NCBI RefSeq assembly: GCF_029962835.1
Contig: NC_080577.1
Coordinates: forward strand, 25,154,501-25,218,500
DNA: 64,000 nucleotides
Direction of reading: 5' to 3'
Origin: Magnolia sinica
Lineage: Eukaryota > Streptophyta > Magnoliopsida > Magnoliales > Magnoliaceae
A program made the translations under genes and the position numbers. How positions within the stretch are numbered: the first letter of the stretch is position 1; the number at the start of each line of letters is the position of its first letter. Positions 22,843 through 34,182 of the stretch are shown here, one piece after another. The notes below the pieces were generated by a model. The model saw only the letters and a list, made by a program, of their open reading frames with translations, ran no database searches and was not told the DNA's origin.

Positions 22843-24196
22843 GGACATTTATTAGATAATTAGCAATGAAAATATGCATTATTACTATCTCTATAAAAAC
22901 TAGGCTTGGACTTTATAGCTAGGCCTAGGCCTTGAGTCAATTTTTGAGCTAGGATTACGCTCATGTCTCATTAGCCCTACCTAATCTAGTTAAATATTAC
23001 ACGTACAAGTGTCCTGTCCTAGAAATATGCCAATCTAATCATTGAATAGGCAACACAAGCATCTTACATTGGCTTAATAAAATTTTCAATTTTTACAAAA
23101 GACATGTTTTGTTCACAACCTTTTGTTGGTTTTAAAAATTAAGAGCATGTTTGTTTTAACAATTATATTGGTAAAGCAGAAGAAATATACAACGATTACA
23201 AATTACTTGTGTGATGATTAACTGCATTTGACCACAATAATGTCACAAATTACATTGCTTGATTTATTAGTGTAAAAATGTAGTGACGACAATTTTGCTT
23301 TACTCAATGTCAAATCAATACTAAAATAAATTGATGTTGATGTTTGGATTAGAGTTTTCACCGCAATACAACATAAATTTGTAGTTGTTACAAACTCTGT
23401 ACTTATCTTATATATTAGAGTTTTCACCACAATACAGCATAAATTTGTAGTTGTTACAAACTCCTGACTTATCTTATATTACACATATATTTAACTGCAT
23501 AAATATGTGTCATAATACATGTTTTAATAAATGTTGTAAATAGTAATGATGACTCATTTGGATTATTTTACCATGGAAGTTGGCAAAAAAAAAACTAAAG
23601 AAATTTTGTTCCCTAGCTATTTCTTAACAAACTTGCCCCAACATTCAGTTGAAGAATTAAAAACCTAAATAATTTAAACTGGAATTCATTATTTTATTGT
23701 TCCTTACAAACTAGGTGTTGTTTTATAAACCGATAAATAAGCTCAAAATTTTAAATTAAGTACTAAAAACTTTAAGTGTTGAATTGTAATTTTGAAATAA
23801 ATTTATGAATATTTTTGTTATAAGTGAAGGTAATTTTTAATGTACCACTTCTTCGACTGCTTTCAGCATTAGCCTTCGGCATCAGGTGAAGATATGAGAA
23901 CTAAAAAAAGAACCATATTGTTTGTTATAATTAATTTAAGCAATTAATGAGTTGGATTTGCTAAACAATCCAGTTTAGTGAAAATCGCTAAAAATATTAA
24001 ATTTAAGTGATAAGTGCCAAAAATATGTTTTATTAAACTGCTCGTAACTTTAACATTAATGAGAAACATAAAAATGAATTTTACAAAAATGACTACCTAA
24101 TTAATATAAAAATTATATTCAGACAGATTTAAAGAAAAATCAAATTACTACCTCATTAATCGATATAATTATAATTGCATTACATTCTGTCATGGC
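22843..24196. other. AT-rich spacer
   Basis: Non-coding AT-rich DNA with one tandem duplication (23351-23482). No genes, RNAs or transposon ends recognised. Confidence 0.6.
23351..23482 (+). repeat. 66-bp tandem duplication
   Basis: Two copies, each starting AGAGTTTTCACCRCAATACA and ending near CTTATCTTATAT, at 23351 and 23417; few differences. Confidence 0.92.
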
Positions 24197-25535
24197 CATC
24201 GTGCAAGCAAATGGGTCGGTGGCTCAGGTGGGTCCCACAGTGATGTTTATGTAAAATCCACTCCAACCAATAGTGCATCGCTCCATGTGAGGCTAAGGGC
24301 TTAAACACCGGCTCTATATGCGATTTAGGTGGACCACCTGATTGGACAAAGTGTACAGGGCAACACTTGGCCTCAAAACTACCTCTTTTTAATGTTGTCC
24401 ACTTGAATCACAAAGGGTATGATTTTTTGTCAATAAGCCCAAATTTCCTAATTTTTTAGGTGGAATCTAATAGTTTGAGTGGATTTTATATTTATCACAG
24501 TAAGCCTTGTAAAAATCAAGGGCGAACATCTCTCTTTCAAACCAATTCCTTTGGTGTAGCCCAACAAAATCACATGCCAACGTGATTTTTTGTATTTTAA
24601 CCTAATGTGGAAATAAATCTCTAGTGGCCGAAGTGGATCTTATATAAACATTATGGTTGGCCCCATCAAAATCAATAGCAATGTCCCATACAATTCTTTT
24701 TTTCTTTTCCAAATAATCTCCCTTTACGGGTAAAGAGGGACATCCGAACTTGATTTTTGGTGGGTCCACCATGATGTGAATACAAAATCCACTGTGACCA
24801 TTAGGTGCATAATCTTTGTTTAGTCCTAGAACGACAAATCTAGTTATCTTGTGATTCAAGTGGACCACACCAAAGAAATAGTCGGCAGAGACATTGATCT
24901 ACACTAATTTTTGCAGCGCCCACCATGATGATTATCTGTGGTGGCCGGAGTGGATCTTATATAAACATCATGGTGGGCCCCATCAAAATCAACAGCAACG
25001 TCCCATACAATTATATTTTTCTAAATAATCTCCCTATACAGTTAAAGAGGGACGCCCAGACTTGATTTTTGGTGGGTCCACCATGATGTGAATACAAAAT
25101 CCATTATGACCATTTGGTGCATAATCTCAGTCTGGTCCTAGAACAACAAATCTAGCTAACTCGTGATTCAAGTGGACCACACCAAAGAAATAGTTAGAAG
25201 AGATATTGATCCACACTTAATTTTTGCAGCGCCCACCGTGATGATTATATAAAATCCACTCTAACCATTAGATTTCAAACCAAAATTTATTTGTAAACCC
25301 TAAAAGTCATGGCAATCCGTGATTCAGGTGGGCCATAACAAGGGAAGCAATTTTGAGGGCGATTGTTGCCCTCTACATTGCTTCCAATCATGTGATTCAC
25401 ATGAATCATGAATGAGGGTGATTTTTTAGCCCTTGGTCTAACGCGAGGCTGCACACTTGGTGGTCAGGTTGGATTTTACGCAAACATTATTGTGGGGCCC
25501 ACTTAAGAAGCCAACCTATTTGCTCGCACACCCAC
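24197..25535. mobile_element. MITE-type element, ~1.3 kb, with internal duplication
   Basis: The left arm GTGCAAGCAAATGGGT...GTGGGTCCCACAGTGATG matches the inverted right arm GTGCGAGCAAATAGGT...GTGGGCCCCACAATAATG for about 75 bases, through GTAAAATCCA. No clear target duplication was found. The interior contains a 317-bp tandem duplication (24622-25250). There is no transposase, so it is non-autonomous. Confidence 0.75.
24622..25250 (+). repeat. ~317-bp tandem duplication inside the MITE
   Basis: Copies start at about 24622 and 24939, share GGATCTTATATAAACATYAT near the left end and end GCGCCCACCRTGATGATTAT. Divergence is clearly visible, with many single-base differences. Confidence 0.93.
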
Positions 25536-25719
25536 CCAATCAGCCATTAAAAAAATACAACATAAGGTAATGAAATCATAATTATATGGATTGATGAGGT
25601 AGCTTTTTGAAAACCTATTTATAAAAGTGTTATAGTGTAAATTATATATTATTAGGTAGGTTTTTTTTTTTTGGTAAGATTCCCAAAATAACTAATGAAT
25701 GAATTCCCAATGACAAAAC

Positions 25720-26170
25720 GAGGGGTGTACATCAAGTCGAACTGAGTTGAGCTGAGGCAGCTCGACTCGGCTCGGCCACTAGCTGACCTCAGCTCGAACT
25801 TGGCTCGGCTCGGTCCTTGAGCTTGACTGGCCAGCTCAGCTCGGTTCAATCAGCAGCGCGGGTCGAGTTTGAGCCGAGTTCACCATTGAGGCATTTTTAC
25901 CAACACCTGGACTGCACCTTCAAAATCTCACTCTATTTGAGATGGCAACAATGGTTTTACAGGTATTTTATCAAACACCTTCTAAGCAACATAAAAATCA
26001 AGAAAAAAGGGTGTTGGTTTCATATACATACCTTCATTGCCACTAGCCACACTTCTTTGAGACATTTCATCAAACACTTGGCGAGCAACATCAATATCGA
26101 AGTAACCAAGTTACCGAACTGGTTTGATCCAAGTTCGATTCGAGCTGGGTTCAATCCGAGTCGAGTCATA
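25720..26170. mobile_element. Truncated second copy of the hAT-type MITE
   Basis: It starts GAGGGGTGTACATCAAGTCG and tracks the copy at 1051-1705 through the TCGAGCT-rich arm and the core (CACTTGGCGAGCAACATCAA), then stops at TCGAGTCATACATT with no right terminus. The two ORFs across it are spurious. Confidence 0.75.
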
Positions 26171-26453
26171 CATTAGGATAGGTCGAAATCCTGAACAAAT
26201 TCCGATCACACACGAAAGACTGTTTGTACGAAACGGCTATGATTCGCTAGCGCAATTCCTAAAGCTAAGGAGAATACCTAGTCATACGGGGTTTACCATC
26301 TTGTTGGATTAAACGGGTAGGTGGGACTCCAGACAACGACTATACTACAATGTGGCTCCATATGGGATACAAATTACTAGATTGCTCATAGCTTTTTGCA
26401 TGGGTTATGACTATTTTTAGAGAAATTAAAATTTTGGACATTTTTGGCTGAGT
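26171..26453. other. Unassigned sequence
   Basis: No recognisable feature. It joins the truncated hAT MITE to the alternating purine-pyrimidine tract. Confidence 0.5.
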
Positions 26454-26553
26454 AGCACGCGTGCTATAACACGCGCGCGGGCATGTGCGCATATGCGCGA
26501 GCGTGTATGCGCGCGTACTATTACACGTGCATGTGTACGTGTGTGTGCGCGCG
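26454..26553. repeat. Alternating purine-pyrimidine tract (Z-DNA-prone)
   Basis: One hundred bases are dominated by CG, CA, TG and GT steps: ACGCGCGCGGGCATGTGCGC, TATGCGCGCGTAC and GTGTGTGTGCGCGCG. It opens with the 12-base palindrome AGCACGCGTGCT. Such tracts can adopt left-handed Z-DNA under supercoiling. The 67-codon Arg/Cys-rich ORF across it is a by-product. Confidence 0.85.
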
Positions 26554-26849
26554 TAATTGGGAAGCGCCTTCGCTACGCTCGACGGACTCTGGAATGCTAT
26601 CCGGCGCTTACACGCAACTTAGCAAGAAAGAGTCAAAGTAGCATGAGCCAACAAATAAGGAGATCCCAAGCTCTCCACCGAAGGAAAGGGCGGTGATGCT
26701 TTTTAAAAAATGTTTTTAATGTGTGTTATTAACCTTATTATTTCTTAATGTATCACTAAAAAGGTTTTAAGGATTAGTTATTTATAGGTTCGACACTTAA
26801 AATGAGTTGGAAAAAAAAGAAGATTGACGGCATGGAAACACACCCATCA

Positions 26850-27805
26850 TTGGAGGCTACTAAAGTGACATAACTAAGTTCTATAAACCCATTATGATGT
26901 ATGTTCTATATTCACACTGTCCATTCATCTCGAGATATCAATTTAAGGCATGATCCAAAGAATCAGTTAGATCCAAAGCTGAAGGCTGCCATTAAAAACT
27001 TCCAGGGGTTACATGTGTTTTCAATCAAGGTATTTGTGTTCTGCCTTTATTTATGTATGTGTTAACTTATGAATAAGTTGAATTTCAAATAAACATTATG
27101 GTGGACCCTTAGAAAGGTTTCTAAGGTGGGCGTTACTCTCCCTACTGTATTTTGGTGGAGTCCATTCGAGTTTTGAATGTGACTTAATCCTTGGATCATG
27201 CCCTGAATTGATTTCTCCGAACGGATGGACCATGCAGATACAACACATACATCATGGCTACTCCCTCTGCCAGCAATCGGTGGCTAGTGGTCGGTGCTTT
27301 GTGGGTCCCACCATGATGTATGTGTTTCATCCATTCTGTTTATCTATTTTTACAGATCATTTTAGGGCTTCATCCCAAAAATGAGAGGGATTAAATCTCA
27401 GGTGGACCACACCATAGGAAAACAATAGTGATTGGATATTCACCATTAAAATCCTCCTAAAGCCTAATGTGTTGTTTATTTCACATCCAATCTGTTATTA
27501 GGTCATACAGACCCAGGTGAAGGCAAAAGACAAAGATTAGCTTGATCCAAAACTTTTATGCACAATTTTTTTTTAATGGTTGAAGTTTATTTAACACTGT
27601 TTTCTATAATGTGGTACACTTGAGATTGGGATATACTTCATTTTTAGTCTCATGTTATAAAATGATATAGAAAAATAAATGGGCGGCATGGATGAAACAC
27701 ATACATCATGGTGGGCCCATGGAGCACCGACCACCAGCTATTGGCTGGTGCAGGGAGTAGCCACTAGCCAATCTGTAACTTTGTGACATCACTCTGGAAG
27801 CGAAA
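26850..27805. mobile_element. MITE family 2 copy, interrupted by a family 1 MITE
   Basis: The left arm reads GGCTACTAAAGTGACATAAC. The right arm is split: GATACAACACATACATCATGG before 27256, then TGTAACTTTGTGACATCACT after 27762. The same arms occur intact at 34183-34733 and 46016-46565. Confidence 0.65.
27256..27762. mobile_element. MITE family 1 copy (Mutator-like MITE)
   Basis: The arms GGCTACTCCCTCTGCC and, inverted, GGCTACTCCCTGCACC are followed by a shared GTGGTCGGTGCT and CCCACCATGATGTATG. It is the same family as 45463-45995, whose 9-bp target duplication marks it as Mutator-like. It is nested in the family 2 MITE. Confidence 0.75.
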
Positions 27806-28029
27806 GCGGATTGGCGGGTGTACCCGACACCACTATGTAGCCGGTGTAGGTACGTGTGTCGTGCCAAGACGATCACTGACTGTCACACCCCAAACTCGGA
27901 AACCGGGCTCACAAAATTCCTGATCGTCGAATTCGGTGCCGACAACCTCTGTAGTACCTCATTCTCGGCTCCCAGCGTCCATACACCAGTTCCAATCCTG
28001 GGATCCTATAAGGAGGATTTTTCCCAATG

Positions 28030-29519
28030 CATATTTACTCGTAATGAGCATAACCACAAGTTTATCCAAATCACAAAGGCAAAAACATCATCACATATCC
28101 ACTAATATAAACATTTGAATACAATGTTGAAAGAAAAAATATATATGTCAAAATCAAAGCTCCATAAGTCAACTACATGCTTCAAGCTCCATGTTGCTGC
28201 AACCTAACATCACTTGCACGCATCTATCGTGCATAAGCTTACAGAAAGCTTAGAGGGTGGTGTAAGTGTGTGCACAAGGTAAGTGTCAAGGATTCAATAC
28301 AATGCCATAATCATACAATATCGGAAATACTGGTAAGTCCATGAGTCATACAATATGAGGATATGTAATGTAGATCGGCTATGCAAATGCAGAGTTATAA
28401 GGAACCAAATATCAGATGCCGAGGAAGCAATGCAATATACAATTCCTAATGGGTTCACGAATATCGTCAGCCATATCTAGACCACAATAGCCCAAAATAG
28501 CATATGTAGCGGATGTAATGCAATATGCGGTGCAAATGGAATGACTATACTGGAGTGTGAAGTCGGGATGATAGTACGTAGTATCGCATGCTATGGGGTC
28601 CATCACAAGGGACTTCTATTCAAACCAGTCCCATACCTAGATTTTGATAGTCAGACTCAATGTGGTAAGCTCCTTATCTCAGGTTAGTCGTGCGCCCCAA
28701 TCGAAATCTTGGCCATTGCGAAGGTACACGTAATAAATAGTTGCACACCACCAGCCCGAGTGGATAGTGAATGAATGAATATGCAACTCCTGCTCCACAA
28801 ATCAGTACTGTACATCTCTGGGATCATCACCGATGTCCAGTATACTCCACACCAGCTTACCTCCCTATCAAGCACACAATTGGGTAAGTGAAAGAGACCT
28901 CACTATCTGGCTACCAATACCATCCCGGCTCGTCGATAGCGGGCGCATTCATGAGCTGGTCAGACTCAACCTAGATATGCATACTCCCTTAGGCGGGTAA
29001 GGCCACACCCCATCCCAACCGACCACGACACAGTGAGAGACACAACCTACTGGTATATGACCCCTATGCGCTCATATATATCCACTCAGTTTCGACATTG
29101 GGACGTCCTTTAGTACTAAGAGGGTTTAGAAATTTTCACCCAAGACCATTTATGGTAGCCCGATGCTAATAACAGATTTTCGGTGTCCCATCTGCCCATC
29201 CACGATTTGCTTGTGGAGGCTACGACCCTGATGTTGTTAGGGCGTACAGTAATCATAATACACAATACAAGATGCATGAGTCATACAATCCAGCCATGCA
29301 TCAATCATGCGCATACCATGCACTCATCTGAGACAATCTTCGCTTATCAGGAAGTCTCATAACAATATGCCCAATGACATATGCAATGGTCAACCACACC
29401 TCATAACAAACATGCAGATGATGCGTACAAGTATATATTATGATGTTATGCTGTCACATACTCATAATCAGTATCAATAATCGGCATCAACAATCGACAT
29501 TAACAACGTGGTCATTTAA
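28030..29519. other. Unique part of the giant LTR
   Basis: Non-coding, moderately AT-rich, with repeated words such as CATACAAT, TCATACAATAT and AATACAATGC. No protein recognised; the short ORFs are not coding. Confidence 0.5.
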
Positions 29520-30000
29520 CCAACATTATCCCCAGGTAATGGCCCACATAGAGCCTAATATATAGTGGACCTATGGCCTCACACAAGGGCCAAAAATACA
29601 ACACCATGGACCTCACTTAAAAGCTTAATACACATCACAATGGGCCTTTCACATGGGCTTAAAATACATCACAATGGGCTCCATAGCCTGGCCCTCAAAT
29701 GCACCACAATGGGCCACGTCACATGGGCCTAATACACATCACATGGGCTTATATACATCGGATGGACCACGTCCCATGGGCCCCGAATACATCACAATGG
29801 GCCACAACTCATGGGCCCCAAACACATCGCAATGGGCCTCTCACACAAGTCCATTATACATCACATTAAGGTGGGCCTCAATAGATGGTCATAAATATGT
29901 CACATTGGGCCTCATATACATCAAGTGGGCCGCATCTCATGGCCCTCTAACACAGGCCTAATACACATCACAAAGGGCTACATCTCGTGGGCCTTATATA
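29520..30000 (+). repeat. Minisatellite block A (ATGGGCC-TACATCACA type)
   Basis: About 15 irregular units of 25-40 bases alternate a GGGCC-containing word with TACATCACAATGGGCC-like words. The ORF across it (MGLKYITMGSIAWPS...) is repeat-encoded. Confidence 0.88.
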
Positions 30001-30003
30001 CAT

Positions 30004-30410
30004 TACATTAGGCCTCGACAATTGGAATCGACCTAAAAAATTGGAATTGATCTTGACAAACGGAATTGGCCCTCGACTAAACGGAATCGACCTCGACCAA
30101 ACAGAATCGACCTCTTCAAACAGAATCGGCCTCCAACCAAACAGAATTGGCCTCGACAAACGGAATCACCTTCATCAAACGAAATCAATCTCGATAATCA
30201 GGATCGGCCTTGACAAACGGAATCGGCCTCGATAATCGAAATTGGCCTCGACCAAACGGAATCGGTCTCAACTAAATGGAATCGGTCTCGATAATCAGAA
30301 TCGGCCTCGACCAAACAGAATCGACCTCATCAAATGGAATCGGCCTCGACCAAACAGAATTGACCTCATCAAATGGAATCGGCCTCGACCAAACGGAATC
30401 GGCCTCCACG
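30004..30410 (+). repeat. Minisatellite block B (CGGAATCGGCCTCGACCAAA, ~20 bp)
   Basis: About 20 units of 17-20 bases of the type CGGAATCGGCCTCGACCAAA with variants (CAGAATCGACCTCATCAAA). Three reading frames stay open across it only because the unit lacks stops. Confidence 0.93.
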
Positions 30411-30589
30411 TAAAGCGGGGTTTATGGATGGACGATCGATGATGAATCAAGCAATATTAATGGGGTCCAATCATTTGGGTTAACCTACTAGAGAATGATG
30501 AGAATGGGCCTAACAAGGCCTAAGGGAAGGTCACAATGTGGACGTTAAACTATCATTGCCCATCAATGTGGCCATTTAACCAACATTGC

Positions 30590-30950
30590 TCCCAAACAGT
30601 GGCCTATATAGAGCTAAACATATAGTGGGCCCATAGCCTCACGCAAGGGCCTAATACACGTCACTATGGACTGGAAAATACACCTCATTGGGTCTTACCA
30701 AATGGGCTGAAAATATATCACAATGGGCCTCAGCGCATAGCCCGGAAATATATCCTAATGGGCCGCTCATACAGGCCTAATATACATTAACATGGGCCCC
30801 AAATACATCACAATGGGCTACGACCCATGGGCCTCAATATACATCATAATGGGCCGTAACCCATGGGCCTCAATATACATCAAGTGGGCTACATTAATGG
30901 CCACACCAATGGGCCTCACATACAACGAGTGGGCCGCATTAATGGGTCGC
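30590..30950 (+). repeat. Minisatellite block C (same type as block A)
   Basis: The ATGGGCC / TACATCA pattern of block A resumes after block B (for example CATGGGCCTCAATATACATC). Block B therefore appears to have expanded within an older A/C array. Confidence 0.85.
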
Positions 30951-31065
30951 ACCAACTACACCATTCATCTATTTTAGAGATCATTTTAGAGCATTACCCA
31001 AATGAATCATAACGGACGATCATTTGGACCATACCACACCTAACAGTGGTGATGATGATTTTCGC

Positions 31066-31217
31066 CGTCACGCCCCAAACTCGAAAATCGGGCTCACAAA
31101 ATTACCGATCGCCGGATCCGGTGCTGACAACCTCCGTAGTACCCTATTCTCGTCTCCCAGCGCGCATGCGCCAGATTCCGATCCTGGGTTCCTACAAGGA
31201 GGATTTTCAGTATGATA
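31066..31217 (+). mobile_element. Fragment of the LTR start, embedded in a MITE
   Basis: CGTCACGCCCCAAACTCG and the following ~150 bases match the first ~150 bases of the insertion at 27881 (shared GGGCTCACAAAATT and AAGGAGGATTTT). Left of it is the left part of a family 3-type MITE; right of it the MITE resumes with TTCATAAGGTCACAAAG. Confidence 0.8.
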
Positions 31218-31339
31218 ATCCAGCCTGTTCATAAGGTCACAAAGGCCTGGATATGAGGAAAAACAAATGTCATATTGGTCCAAAATTCCTGTAACCCAAG
31301 GGGTGAATATAGGATACATGCATCAAAATGGGGCCCACC

Positions 31340-31565
31340 ATCCCACCATATGGACGGTGTGGATAAGACCAATACATCACGTGTGGCTCCTCAAAATTGG
31401 GTGGACGGTAGAGATACAGCACACGCATCATGGTGGGACCGTGCATGGCACGTCAGATGGATGAATGGTAGGGTATAGCCCATGCATCATGGTGGGGCCC
31501 CACCCAGCACGACGAGTAGATGGACGGTCAGGATGGGATGCGCCCACCAACAGTGGGTCCAACCG
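31340..31565 (+). repeat. Degenerate ~60-bp array built on MITE-arm words
   Basis: Units contain GGACGGTnnnGATAnnnC, a CATCATGGTGGG or CATCACGTGTGG word and a short variable part. A second block with the same words runs from about 31920 to 32165. The motif is the one found at the arms of the MITEs. Confidence 0.7.
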
Positions 31566-31640
31566 ATCTGACTGGCATCCAAAGCCAGATACAATAATAT
31601 ATTATATAATATTATATATCATAAAAAAATATATTAGAAT

Positions 31641-31792
31641 TTTTTATTTGTTTTCGGTTAGCTTGTAAGTATACACACATGTGTGTACACACTCCATGTT
31701 AGCCACCCCCGCTAGGGATTGATACCAAGACCTCAAGTGTTGAAACGAGGTATCTCGACTCAGTTTGCCAGTTGAGCTATGGATCTGGGTGT
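31641..31792 (-). mobile_element. tRNA-derived SINE
   Basis: On the minus strand a pol III A box (TAGCTCAACTGG, 31779-31768) and a B box (GGTATCAATCC, 31726-31716) are correctly ordered and about 40 bases apart, and the element ends in an A-rich tail (AAATAAAAAA). AAATATATTAGAAT flanks both sides (31627-31640 and 31793-31806), a perfect 14-bp target duplication of the LINE-mobilised type. No tRNA fold is expected beyond the 5' part. Confidence 0.9.
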
Positions 31793-32249
31793 AAATATAT
31801 TAGAATATAATATAATATATTATATAATAATATAACATAACATAATGCATTATTTGGAAAGAGCCGCCGTCCAGACCTTGGATGCTCTGGACGGTGCTGA
31901 TCTTGCCCAAAAATCGTGGTGGGTCCACACGCAATTTGGATGGACGGCATGAGTTGAACAACTCATCAAGGTGGGGTGCATGGGGCATGACAGACGGATG
32001 GATGGCTTGGATATAGAATGCATGGATCATAGGGGCCCACCGTCCCAGCATGCGGACGGTGTGGATAAAACCCATACATCACGTGTGGTCCACACATGTG
32101 GACCTCAACACATCGTGAGACCCCTGGCCGTCCAACGACGATGGGTCCCACCAAGTAGATGAACAACATGGGTTTATTCCCACGCGCAGAAGTTCACAGA
32201 GGGTGGGTCCCACGTAGGAGTGGCCCACCCATTAAATATTCTAATCATA

Positions 32250-32271
32250 ATATATATATATATATATATAT
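32250..32271. repeat. (TA)n microsatellite
   Basis: About 11 TA units within a longer ATATAAT-rich stretch. Confidence 0.9.
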
Positions 32272-32747
32272 TATATGATACAATATAATATAATATAATA
32301 GCATATGATATAATATATTATAATATAACATGACCCCTGGATGCTCTGGACAGTGCTGATCTGACGCACGAGGTCATGGTGGGTCCACATGTAGGAGTGG
32401 CCCACTACAATATTTATTAATATAATATATTATAATATACAATATTATATATATAGTATACAATTTGTATATATGAATGTGTGGGCGTGTGAAACCATGT
32501 AACTGGCAGCGTCTAGCGTCCAGGGACGCTGGACGGCCTAGAAAAAAAGGGGTACGCCCCACTTGTAGGCCCCACATGGACGGTTTGGATGGCCCTACGA
32601 AATATGGTGGCCCCACGTCAGGTGGGCCACACTTTTGGATCAAGCTGATATTTGTGTTTTTCCTAAGTTTGGGCTCGTCCAAACGGACTGTCATGTGGGC
32701 CACTCGGTGGTTGGCATAAATAAAATACATATTTCATGGTGGGCCAC

Positions 32748-32769
32748 ATACACACACACACACACACAC
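32748..32769. repeat. (CA)n microsatellite
   Basis: About 11 CA units. Confidence 0.93.
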
Positions 32770-33094
32770 CGACATACATAAGAGAGAGAGAGAAAAATGA
32801 GAAAGGGAGGAGCCCGCCACTATTGGGCTCTCCCTAATACAATGCATACATCAAGTGGGTCCCACAATTAGTGGGCCCTTAGAAATCGAGATCAACGGTC
32901 GATCACCCACCTATCGGCCTCCTTCTTTAGCTCCTTGGACTCCTATGCTCATTGCCTTCAATTTTGATGGAGGTAGATGATGAATGAATGGTTGAGATGG
33001 GAGATGGGAGAGTGGGAAGGTGGGCCACACTTGGATTTAGGAGAGAGAGCTTAAGACGTTGGGTATTGCTCTTGGGGTTGGAGAGTTAAGATAG

Positions 33095-33098
<4 letters not shown>

Positions 33099-33142
<44 letters not shown>
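33099..33142. repeat. (GA)n microsatellite
   Basis: About 22 perfect GA units near the right end of the giant LTR. Confidence 0.96.
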
Positions 33143-33145
<3 letters not shown>

Positions 33146-34182
33146 TGGATGATAAGGAATGGTGGGATGGGTGTTGTAAGGGAAGGTATGGGCTTAGTTA
33201 AAAATTGTGTAAAAAGGGATGGGTGGAGAGAGAGGGAGTTGACTTTGGGAAGTGGAAGGGGATGGGTTGCTTGTACTTGTGGTATGGTGTATACTTGACT
33301 TGATTGATGGGACATGTTATAGAGATTCTCTTGAAATTCGCAACGCGTGGCGTTTCTTCAAAATGAACGCGGGCCCACATATCCTGGCCTGGGTATTAAA
33401 TCGGTGTGCGAGTCGCGGCGTTGGAACCGCAGTGACGATGCGGTTGTAGGGGTACAAGTTTCGAGTCGACTCTGATGTGTAGGACTCGGCTTAGGATCAC
33501 GCACAAATATCGAATACAGGTCGAGGGTTGCCGGAATTCGACCGAGAGAACCGTGGAAGCATACGGAACGGTACGAGCTAGGATATGGGTCTTACACTGA
33601 CGCTCCTCGATCTCCGAGTTGTACGAACAGTTCAAATGAGATCAAAGTTACATAGCCCCCATAGTGATGTATTTATTATATCTATACTGCTCGTCCATTG
33701 TTCGAGATCATTTAAAGCATTAACCAAAAATGAATCATATCCTAAGATCAACTGGACCACGCCACAAATGGCAGTGGTATAATGATTTTTACCGTTAAAA
33801 AAATTCATAGAGCCCACCATAACGTTTATTTTCCATCCAATCTGTTCATAAGGTCATAAAAGACCTTGATGAAGAGGAAAGCAAATTTCATATTAATCCA
33901 AAACTTTTTGTGACCCCTAAAAGAGTTTCAATTATAGACATTCAATCACCAGATGCTTTTGCAGTATGGTCCACTTGATGGTCAGATATATCTTATTTTT
34001 CGTCTCAAACATTAAGACGAGCTCACAAAATGGTTGGACGGTTTACATATAGCACATACCTGATGATTAGACCCATGGAACTTGCTGACGTCAATACATT
34101 AGCCATATAGCTAGTGTGTGGTACTCCGGCCGGTGTTGCTGGTAAACCTGTCATTGGTTTAATCCGTGTCCCGTCAGGTGCG

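Larger units (their letters stand above)
27881..33596. mobile_element. 5.7-kb LTR-type insertion (giant solo LTR)
   Basis: It begins TGTCACACCCCAAACTCGG and ends GATATGGGTCTTACA, with CTGAC on both sides (27876-27880, 33597-33601). The sequences outside join into a family 3 MITE that exists uninterrupted at 44875-44930, so the two borders are firmly those of one insertion. Inside there is no gag-pol, primer site or full second LTR, only minisatellite blocks, a nested MITE fragment, a second copy of the LTR start (31066-31217) and a SINE. The simplest reading is a very long solo LTR. A LARD-like non-autonomous element is the alternative. Confidence 0.8.
27806..34182. mobile_element. MITE family 3 copy, split by the 5.7-kb LTR insertion
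   Basis: The left piece 27806-27880 starts GCGGATTGGCGGGTGTACC; the right piece is 33597-34182. Joined, they match the family 3 copy that begins near 44875 (TACGTG, GTCGTG and AAGAC on one side; ACGCTCCTCGA and GAGTTGT on the other). Its right end abuts a family 2 MITE. Confidence 0.75.

Noticed and set aside
26493-26696. Arg/Cys-rich ORF
   Set aside because: Read-through of the alternating purine-pyrimidine tract; no domain.
29987-30442. Overlapping ORFs encoding repeated NRIGLD-type peptides
   Set aside because: They arise from a ~20-bp minisatellite without stop codons; no start context or domain.
33037-33315. Minus-strand ORF with a run of SLSLSL
   Set aside because: Product of the (GA)n microsatellite.
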